6,172 bases of DNA from Porticoccaceae bacterium UBA4026 (GTDB taxonomy: Bacteria; Pseudomonadota; Gammaproteobacteria; Pseudomonadales; Porticoccaceae), in assembly GCA_002382445.1 (NCBI GenBank), contig DGAQ01000069.1, positions 1-6,172 of the forward strand, written 5' to 3'. The position numbers and the translations under genes were made by a program. Shown piece after piece: positions 1 through 4,836 of this stretch. The notes under the pieces are model-generated. The model made no database searches. It saw nothing but the letters and a program-made list of their open reading frames with translations, and had not been told where the DNA came from. The number at the start of each line of letters is the position of its first letter. The stretch's first letter is position 1.

Positions 1-323
1 ATTTAAAGTACTAATAACCGTCGACATATAAACTATTATACTTTCGCGCATAACGCACCCTACGCCGAAAATATTAACAGATAGTATAATTTATTACTAA
101 CCTATTAGCACTTAGATCAAACATTTATCTCTTTTATCAGCTTGATACTAGTTTAAAGTAGTCGTTATTCGCCATAAAGTCTATTTTAACCCAGCGAAGG
201 GCTGTCATTATTGCAGTAAGCGGCCATTAAATTGGCGTGTCTGATGAATATCCTTTTATCCTCGCTCATTTTGATTTATGTTAAGGCGTACGCTACACGC
301 AAACCATTACTCATGGAGTAATA
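1..323. other. AT-rich intergenic region upstream of the double oxygenase gene
   Basis: I see no convincing gene in this stretch. It is AT-rich and has several promoter-like hexamers, none good on both sides. A TATAAT at 85-90 has no matching -35. TTGATA at 142-147 is followed after 18 bases by a poor TATTCG. TTGGCG at 232-237 is followed after 17 bases by TTTATC at 255-260; this last one is the best placed for the downstream gene, but it is weak. The nonamer TTTAAAGTA occurs at 2-10 and 152-160, probably by chance. A 25-codon reading frame with a hydrophobic start (244-321) ends two bases before the oxygenase start; it is discussed as a finding and not annotated as a gene. Confidence 0.5.
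315..318 (+). promoter_or_regulatory. Shine-Dalgarno site of the oxygenase gene
   Basis: GGAG lies five bases before the ATG at 324. It fixes the start at this ATG, which also lies just before the first of the two N-terminal repeat modules. Confidence 0.7.
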
Positions 324-1901
324 ATGACTACAGAGTTTAATGCTGACTGGAAAGCCTGGATAAAAACCAATATTGACAATGGCCAAGACAAACATGGGCT
401 CTTCAAGATATTGTTAGACGAGGGGTTTGCCTATCAGACCATTTGTGAAGAGATGCAGTTTGAGCCCACGGCAAAAACCGAATTTAATGCGGCCTGGAAA
501 AACTGGATAAAAACCAACGTGGATGATGGCCAAGATAGAGATGGGCTTTTCAAAATACTATTAGATGAGGGGTTTAGCTATCAGGCCATTCATCAAGAAA
601 TGCAGTTTGAGCCAACCCTAAACGCTGATGAGCTGGTCAATCCACTAAAAGCCAAAGAAGAAAAATATAACGCCGGCGAAGACGTCAATCTAGGTCAGCG
701 GTTTATTCCAAATTCCAAAAGGCTCGATTCGGACGTTCTACAGTTATTTACTCTTGAAAACTTCCTTAACAAACAGGAATGTGAACATATTATCACTGCT
801 ATAAAATCTGCACTGAGGCCCTCTGAACTTTCCAGCCATGAACCCGATAACGCATTTCGTACCAGTAAAACCTGCGATATGGGCAGCCTCGATGATGCAT
901 TGATTAAGGATATAGATCTGCGCATTTGCAGATTGCTAGGAATTGATGAATCTTATTCGGAGGCCATTCAAGGTCAGTATTATGAGGTTGGTCAGGAATT
1001 TAAACCCCACACAGATTACTTTGAAGAGCATGAAATGGCCTCTCATGGCGCAGTGATGGGGCAACGAACCTTCACTGTCATGATTTATTTAAATACAGTA
1101 CAGGAAGGTGGTGTTACTCGCTTCCCTAAGGTCGATAAGGACTATCAACCCCAGCAAGGATTGGCAGTTATTTGGTCAAGCTTGGATGCCAGTGGATTGC
1201 CAAATATTAATAGCATGCATCATGGGCAGCCCGTGCTGAAAGGGTATAAAGCCATCATTACTAAATGGTTTCGAAGCAATAGTCGGCTGCCTGTGCCGCC
1301 ACCGATGGACGCTAGAAAAACCAATGACTATATTCCTAACTACACTAAAATGGGCTTTAGCAAAACCCGGCTGCCCGACCCACTGTTCAAAAAGATACAA
1401 GCTTTTTATACAGCTAACCTAGCGTCTGGGCAAAGTGAGACGGTTCCGGGAGACTTTATTTTTAATTCAGACAAGGCCACAAAACAAAGTAGTCTATTGG
1501 TCAACTTAAACGCCGAACTGCGTGAAGAGATACATGAGGTTCTCAAGATACTCATGGAGCAATGGTGTGGCAAGGCGTTAATACCGACCTTTGTTTATGG
1601 TGTTCGTGTTTATCAGCGTGGCGCGGTATTAAAATGCCATCAAGATAGACTGGAAACGCATATTATTAGCGCGATAATTAATATTGATCAGCAAATAGAT
1701 AAAGACTGGCCTCTGGTTATTGACGACAACTATTATCGCCGCCATGAGGTGATTTTAAAGCCAGGCGAAGTGATCTTTTACGAAGGCGGACGGCTATCTC
1801 ATGGACGGCCGTATCCCCTAGAAGGCGATTCATTTGCCAATGTTTTTTGTCACTTTAAACCGGCAGACTATGTACCCCGCGTAGTGACGCAAGAGACCTA
1901 A
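324..1901 (+). CDS. double-domain 2OG-Fe(II) oxygenase, prolyl 4-hydroxylase type, with duplicated N-terminal module
   Basis: The 525-residue protein has three parts. Residues 3-49 and 52-98 are two copies of a module (37 of 47 residues identical) with two Trp, then a GQD...GLFKILLDEGF core. Residues about 135-318 are a prolyl 4-hydroxylase-type domain: iron ligands H229 and D231 (PHTDYF), H299 (MHHGQPV) and the 2-oxoglutarate lysine K309 (GYKAIITKWF), in family spacing. Residues about 350-520 form a second oxygenase domain with CHQD (H439, D441) and distal H493 in SHGRP, followed by a FANVFCHFKP strand. Lacking a signal peptide or membrane segment, it is probably cytoplasmic. Such enzymes couple 2-oxoglutarate decarboxylation to hydroxylation, often of prolyl residues; the substrate here is unknown. 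The gene stands alone, convergent with rfaH at a 19-base gap and with no clear terminator between. The oxygenase assignment is firm for domain one and good for domain two; prolyl specificity is inference. Confidence 0.88.
   Translation: MTTEFNADWKAWIKTNIDNGQDKHGLFKILLDEGFAYQTICEEMQFEPTAKTEFNAAWKNWIKTNVDDGQDRDGLFKILLDEGFSYQAIHQEMQFEPTLNADELVNPLKAKEEKYNAGEDVNLGQRFIPNSKRLDSDVLQLFTLENFLNKQECEHIITAIKSALRPSELSSHEPDNAFRTSKTCDMGSLDDALIKDIDLRICRLLGIDESYSEAIQGQYYEVGQEFKPHTDYFEEHEMASHGAVMGQRTFTVMIYLNTVQEGGVTRFPKVDKDYQPQQGLAVIWSSLDASGLPNINSMHHGQPVLKGYKAIITKWFRSNSRLPVPPPMDARKTNDYIPNYTKMGFSKTRLPDPLFKKIQAFYTANLASGQSETVPGDFIFNSDKATKQSSLLVNLNAELREEIHEVLKILMEQWCGKALIPTFVYGVRVYQRGAVLKCHQDRLETHIISAIINIDQQIDKDWPLVIDDNYYRRHEVILKPGEVIFYEGGRLSHGRPYPLEGDSFANVFCHFKPADYVPRVVTQET
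330..617 (+). repeat. intragenic tandem duplication, two units offset by 147 bp
   Basis: Unit one is 330-470 and unit two 477-617, joined by two codons (Ala-Lys). By hand comparison about 28 of 141 bases differ (roughly 80% identity), many at third positions, and 10 of 47 residues differ. The W, GQD, GLFKILLDEGF and EMQFEPT positions are kept in both. Retention of this core argues that both copies are under selection. The GF followed by a short amphipathic helix resembles three-helix UBA-like folds, but that is only a guess. Confidence 0.9.
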
Positions 1902-1920
1902 AAACTGACAATGTTAAAAA

Positions 1921-2436
1921 TTAAATCGATGAGTCATTAACCACTGAAAGACTTGAAAATAAAATGGATGCCTTAACCTGTTGATTTAACATAGTCACCA
2001 ACACCAGCGCCCTATTATTGCCATCGCTCTGATAAAAGACCGCGTCAAGGCCTCGAAATGGGCCATCCAGAATATTCATTTTCTCACCCGCCCTGGGCAA
2101 GTTAGACATCACCTGATCTTCTTGTGCGGCTACCCGACGATGTAACTGGTCAATTAAATCTAAAGGGACCTTGATCGGCCTGCCACCACTACTCACAAAA
2201 TGACTGACGCCACGAGTGGATCGGATACTGGTTGCTGAGACCGAAGATTCCCCCAACTGAACAAAGAGGTATCCTGGAAACAAAACCTCAACGGCCTCAA
2301 TTCTTTTGCCGCGGGCAATCTTTTCTACACGGATCATCGGGCAAAAAGATTCAACTGCTTGGCGCGCCAAATTTTCAACAGCGCGCAGCTCTTCCCGAGA
2401 CTTTGTTTGCAACAAAAACCATTCCACTACCATCAC
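1921..2436 (-). CDS. rfaH: transcription antitermination factor RfaH
   Basis: This is the specialised NusG paralogue that is loaded onto RNA polymerase at ops elements, suppresses pausing and Rho termination, and recruits ribosomes to long LPS, capsule or secretion operons. The NusG N-terminal domain is residues about 5-100 with EKIARGKR (38-45), FPGYLFV (53-59) and RGVSHFV (75-81). The KOW domain is about 116-165. E50 and R142 align with E48 and R138 of E. coli RfaH, the interdomain salt bridge of the autoinhibited fold-switching state, which separates it from NusG. The E. coli HTTT beta-contact motif is replaced by SATS (67-70). At 171 residues it is slightly longer than the 162 of E. coli. 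Start is GTG 2436 or the adjacent ATG 2433; an upstream in-frame TAG limits it. The AAAGG before them is closer than ideal. It follows manB by 16 bases and is probably cotranscribed. Confidence 0.93.
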   Translation of the reverse strand: MMVVEWFLLQTKSREELRAVENLARQAVESFCPMIRVEKIARGKRIEAVEVLFPGYLFVQLGESSVSATSIRSTRGVSHFVSSGGRPIKVPLDLIDQLHRRVAAQEDQVMSNLPRAGEKMNILDGPFRGLDAVFYQSDGNNRALVLVTMLNQQVKASILFSSLSVVNDSSI

Positions 2437-2452
2437 CTTTACTATTGGCTAA

Positions 2453-3826
2453 TTATTGTGCTTCTAGTATAGCAAGCACTTCATTTTGCCGTTGTTCCAG
2501 TAATTCCCTGTCACCGCGGGTTTCCACATTAAAACGCACTACCGGCTCGGTATTACTCATGCGCAAGTTAAACCGCCAATCAGTAAATTCCATAGAGATA
2601 CCATCAATTTCATCGATGACCAAGGCTTCTGCTTCATAGTGTTGCTTAACCTGTCTAATCGCCTCGGCAGGGTCCGCTATGGTGCGGTTAATCTCACCAG
2701 GGGATGGGTAAGCCTCGACCATGGCCCTGACTAAATCAGACAGCGGTCGGCCAGAGCTACTGATGAGCTCCATCACTAATAACCAGGGAATCATTCCACT
2801 GTCACAGTAAAAGAAGTCTCTAAAATAGTGATGGGCGCTCATTTCTCCACCATAGACCGCGTCTTCCGCCCGCATGCGCTCTTTAATGAAGGCATGGCCT
2901 GTCTTTGACTGTATAGCCTGGCCGCCATTTTTAGTCACCACGTCGATGGTGTTCCAGGTCAATCGGGGGTCATGAATAATTTTAGCCCCCGGGGTTTTTA
3001 ACAAAAAGGCCTCTGCCAACAGGCCTACAATATAGTAGCCCTCAATAAAGTTACCTTTTTCATCGACCAAAAAACAGCGATCGAAATCGCCATCCCAAGC
3101 AATACCCATAGCCGCACCATGCTCTAACACCGCATCGATGGTTGACCCGCGATTTTCAGGCAATAGTGGGTTCGGAATGCCGTTAGGAAAAGATCCGTCT
3201 GGGTTGTTATGAATTTTAATGATCTCGATGGGCAACTGAAGACTCTTGAAGCGCGCCTCTATGGCGTCAACCACCGGTCCTGCGGCGCCATTGCCTGCAT
3301 TCATCACCAATTTAATAGGTTTGATAGCCGGCAAATCAACGTAACCGCACAGATGGTCTAGGTACTCTTGCATGATAGACACCTGCGCATACCCACCCCG
3401 ATTAGCGACATCTACTGGGGAGAAGTTATTTTCTTCAGCAATACGCTTAACATCCAATAAACCGGTATCCGAGCTAATAGGGCGAGATCCCTCTCGAATA
3501 GGCTTCATGCCGTTATAGTCGATGGGGTTGTGACTGGCTGTTACTTCAATGCCGCCGTCGGCCTGTAAATGCGACGTGGCAAAATAGACCTGTTCTGTTC
3601 CCACCATACCGATATCAATGACATCAGCGCCGGCATCTCGAATACCCTCACTAAGCGCTGCCTTAAGAGACTCACTGGTCAATCGAATGTCACCACCAAG
3701 CACGACATTTTTTGGTTTGAGGAATTCAGCATAAGCCCGTCCAATGCGATAGGCCACCGCCTCATCTAGCTCAGTGCCAAGCTGTCCACGAATGTCGTAG
3801 GCCTTAAAACAGGTCAGCTTTTCCAT
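2453..3826 (-). CDS. manB: phosphomannomutase, CpsG/ManB type
   Basis: The enzyme converts mannose-6-phosphate to mannose-1-phosphate in the cytoplasm, the step before GDP-mannose, which feeds LPS, capsule and exopolysaccharide synthesis. It is an alpha-D-phosphohexomutase of 457 residues, matching the roughly 456 of E. coli CpsG. Visible motifs are the N-terminal FKAYDIRG (7-14), the phosphoserine loop TASHNP with catalytic S98, the magnesium loop DGDFDR (D245, D247, D249), the sugar-specificity loop GGEMSAHH (326-333) and the phosphate-binding RMSNTEP (422-428). Likeness to E. coli CpsG in remembered segments such as KTGHAFIKERMR favours it over AlgC, though some PMM/PGM double activity is possible. 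AAGGA lies nine bases before the ATG. It is the first gene of a likely operon with rfaH and has a structured leader. Only 4 of 26 Arg codons are AGA/AGG, a useful contrast with the integrase. Confidence 0.94.
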   Translation of the reverse strand: MEKLTCFKAYDIRGQLGTELDEAVAYRIGRAYAEFLKPKNVVLGGDIRLTSESLKAALSEGIRDAGADVIDIGMVGTEQVYFATSHLQADGGIEVTASHNPIDYNGMKPIREGSRPISSDTGLLDVKRIAEENNFSPVDVANRGGYAQVSIMQEYLDHLCGYVDLPAIKPIKLVMNAGNGAAGPVVDAIEARFKSLQLPIEIIKIHNNPDGSFPNGIPNPLLPENRGSTIDAVLEHGAAMGIAWDGDFDRCFLVDEKGNFIEGYYIVGLLAEAFLLKTPGAKIIHDPRLTWNTIDVVTKNGGQAIQSKTGHAFIKERMRAEDAVYGGEMSAHHYFRDFFYCDSGMIPWLLVMELISSSGRPLSDLVRAMVEAYPSPGEINRTIADPAEAIRQVKQHYEAEALVIDEIDGISMEFTDWRFNLRMSNTEPVVRFNVETRGDRELLEQRQNEVLAILEAQ

Positions 3827-3871
3827 GAAACAGTATCCTTGAGAGTTTTTTAATCGTCTAAACGAGCGCCA

Positions 3872-3895
3872 TGGCAGTTTTAGTGAAGCCTGCCA
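3872..3895 (-). repeat. inverted repeat in the manB leader
   Basis: TGGCAG (3872-3877) and CTGCCA (3890-3895) are perfect 6-bp arms around a 12-base loop, 46 bases upstream of the manB ATG. An overlapping alternative pairing (TGAAG with CTTCA, 3884-3904) would compete with it. No T-run follows on the - strand, so it is not a classical terminator. It may be an RNA hairpin in the leader or a protein-binding dyad; neither can be decided here. Confidence 0.45.
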
Positions 3896-3914
3896 AAGCC
3901 TTCATCTGTTTGTC

Positions 3915-3937
3915 TTTAGTTTGATTTAGTTTAGTTT
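3915..3937. repeat. TTTAGTTT octamer repeats
   Basis: TTTAGTTT starts at 3915, 3925 and 3930 (spacings of 10 and 5 bases), and a further copy lies at 4023-4030 beyond the terminator. On the manB coding strand it reads AAACTAAA. The cluster lies at and just downstream of the candidate -10 of manB. It may be a phased AT-rich element or simple low complexity. Confidence 0.5.
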
Positions 3938-3965
3938 AATAGAATGGCCAGATCATTGGTACCAA
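3936..3965 (-). promoter_or_regulatory. candidate manB-rfaH promoter
   Basis: On the - strand TTGGTA (3960-3965) is followed after 18 bases by TATTAA (3936-3941), each four of six to sigma70 consensus. It lies between the upstream gene's terminator and manB and would give a leader of roughly 100 bases. The -35 hexamer is inside a perfect 12-bp palindrome. This is the best candidate I find, but it is not strong. Confidence 0.35.
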
Positions 3966-3966
3966 T
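3955..3966. promoter_or_regulatory. 12-bp palindrome, possible operator
   Basis: ATTGGTACCAAT is a perfect dyad; with a short asymmetry the flanks TCA and TGA extend it. It overlaps the -35 of the candidate manB promoter, a position suited to repressor binding or, if bound just upstream, activation. The regulator is unknown. Confidence 0.4.
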
Positions 3967-3996
3967 ATGACCAACATAATTCTCATCCATAGGGAT

Positions 3997-4020
3997 AAAA
4001 AAACGGCCGCAATCGCGACC
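3997..4020 (-). terminator. rho-independent terminator of the ComEA-like gene
   Basis: Read on the - strand, GGTCGC (4015-4020), loop GATT and GCGGCC (4005-4010) form a six-pair stem with one T-G wobble, followed after one base by seven T (3997-4003). The A-rich bases before the stem can pair with the T-run and lengthen it. It starts about 25 bases after the stop codon of the ComEA-like gene and separates that gene from manB. Confidence 0.85.
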
Positions 4021-4045
4021 ATTTTAGTTTACATTGTCGAGATGA

Positions 4046-4390
4046 TTATTCGACCATAATCGTGCTTTTATTGGCTTCGAAAGTCATGTCACCAACACCT
4101 TTGACCATGACAATATCTTTTCTGCTAGCAAAAGGGCCATTAGCGTCGCGGTATTTAATAATGGCTGCGGCAGTCATTGGGCCAACGCCTTTAAGGGCCT
4201 CGGCTATTTCTTCGGCAGTGCCCGTATTGATGTTAACCAGCATAGGCTCTAACGTCATCATAGTCTCAGCGTCTTCCATCGCCTCAGACTTTTCCATGGC
4301 CGCAGACACTGGGTCAGCCATTACAATTGATGACGTAAACAGTATCACTAGCATCGAGATGCTTACTAAAGATTTATAGGTAATGTTCAT
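4046..4390 (-). CDS. small exported ComEA-type helix-hairpin-helix protein
   Basis: The 114-residue protein has an N-terminal signal peptide (residues 1-25: one Lys, a hydrophobic stretch LVSISMLVILFTSSIV, cleavage probably after VMA), a Met- and acid-rich linker (about 31-50) and a ComEA-type double helix-hairpin-helix domain (about 51-113). The domain starts with VNINTGTAEEIAE and has hairpin turns GVGP (68-71) and GVGD (98-101). Such domains bind duplex DNA without sequence specificity; ComEA itself binds incoming DNA during natural transformation, in Gram-negatives in the periplasm. Small free-standing ComEA/YbaV-like proteins are widespread in Gammaproteobacteria, and many have no proven role. 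AAGGA lies eight bases before the ATG. It is monocistronic, with its own terminator. Periplasmic DNA binding is inference from the domain and signal peptide. Confidence 0.85.
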   Translation of the reverse strand: MNITYKSLVSISMLVILFTSSIVMADPVSAAMEKSEAMEDAETMMTLEPMLVNINTGTAEEIAEALKGVGPMTAAAIIKYRDANGPFASRKDIVMVKGVGDMTFEANKSTIMVE

Positions 4391-4572
4391 GTGCGAATTC
4401 CTTATCGGGTAGATTAAAAGGGGTTACCAAGTCTAGGCAATGCTAGCAATCCTTCCGCTGGTTAAATCACTTTTAGACAAATCATCAGAAGTCAGCACTA
4501 CTGCTCTAGTAAACATGAAAGTAACCCACCACGAGTTGACCGACTTCACACTAATGAAAGGTATTAACCTAT

Positions 4573-4601
4573 TTGACAAAAACAAAGCGGATTACTATAG
4601 T
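4573..4601 (+). promoter_or_regulatory. strong sigma70 promoter of tRNA-Leu with GC-rich discriminator
   Basis: TTGACA (4573-4578, perfect) is separated by 17 bases from TATAGT (4596-4601, five of six). The next seven bases are GCGCGCC, a GC-rich discriminator of the kind linked to ppGpp/DksA stringent control of stable RNA genes. Transcription should start near 4608, giving a 5' leader of about 54 bases to be removed from the tRNA precursor. The remainder of the 271-base gap back to 4391 shows no gene; a 109-codon frame from 4440 running through the tRNA is not a real protein. Confidence 0.85.
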
Positions 4602-4661
4602 GCGCGCCGCTGTATTCAGTTGCATTGCTGGGCAATAGGATTCACTCTATACAGCAGCAAA

Positions 4662-4748
4662 GCCCAGGTGGTGAAACTGGTAGACACGCTAGCTTCAGGT
4701 GCTAGTGCTCTTACGGGCGTGGAGGTTCAAGTCCTCTCTTGGGCACCA
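4662..4748 (+). tRNA. leu tRNA (CAG): tRNA-Leu (CAG)
   Basis: The 87-base gene folds as a class II tRNA. The acceptor GCCCAGG pairs with CTTGGGC (one G-T), the D stem is GTG/CAC, the anticodon stem is CTAGC/GCTAG with loop TTCAGGT and anticodon CAG (4696-4698), there is a long variable arm, and the T loop is TTCAAGT. Discriminator A73 is as expected for leucine, and CCA is encoded at 4746-4748. It decodes CUG codons. The intact 3' end next to an integrase suggests it is an attachment site whose sequence is restored on integration. Confidence 0.97.
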
Positions 4749-4755
4749 ATTGATA

Positions 4756-4791
4756 CTCTAGGCCTCTAGGTCACTAGACTTAGGGGCTTAG
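4756..4791. repeat. CTAG-rich heptamer repeats between tRNA and integrase
   Basis: CTCTAGG occurs at 4756-4762 and 4764-4770, an inverted repeat TCTAG-gtca-CTAGA at 4765-4778, and CTTAG at 4779-4783 and 4787-4791. No T-run follows, so it is a poor intrinsic terminator. Position suggests possible arm-type recombinase or directionality-factor sites, but this is unproven. Confidence 0.4.
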
Positions 4792-4792
4792 C

Positions 4793-4836
4793 TTCAGATA
4801 GACTGCACACTTTTGTGCACACACGGCCTGTCTGAA
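4793..4836 (+). repeat. long imperfect inverted repeat covering the integrase start
   Basis: An inner perfect hairpin TGCACA-cttt-TGTGCA (4804-4819) is flanked by outer arms TTCAGATAGAC (4793-4803) and GCCTGTCTGAA (4826-4836), which pair at 9 of 11 positions (the others T-G or A-C) with a six-base bulge on the right. The heptamer TGCACAC is also directly repeated at 4804-4810 and 4816-4822. The right arm ends on the A of the integrase ATG, so as RNA it would hold the start codon at the foot of a stem. Confidence 0.6.

Noticed and set aside
1902..1941. Possible bidirectional terminator between the oxygenase gene and rfaH (GTTAA 1913-1917, TTAAC 1937-1941)
   Set aside because: The five-base A/T-rich arms are 19 bases apart with no GC stem or T-run, and the right arm lies inside rfaH; too weak to call.
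2232..2639. 135-codon frame on the + strand opposite rfaH and the end of manB
   Set aside because: It is antisense to two clearly conserved proteins, spans their junction and resembles no family I know.
4062..4379. 105-codon frame opposite the ComEA-like gene
   Set aside because: It is an antisense shadow; the - strand frame has signal peptide, domain motifs, ribosome site and terminator.
4440..4769. 109-codon frame on the + strand crossing the tRNA
   Set aside because: Its last third is the translated tRNA-Leu, a well-known source of false proteins, and the first part overlaps the tRNA promoter; there is no ribosome site.
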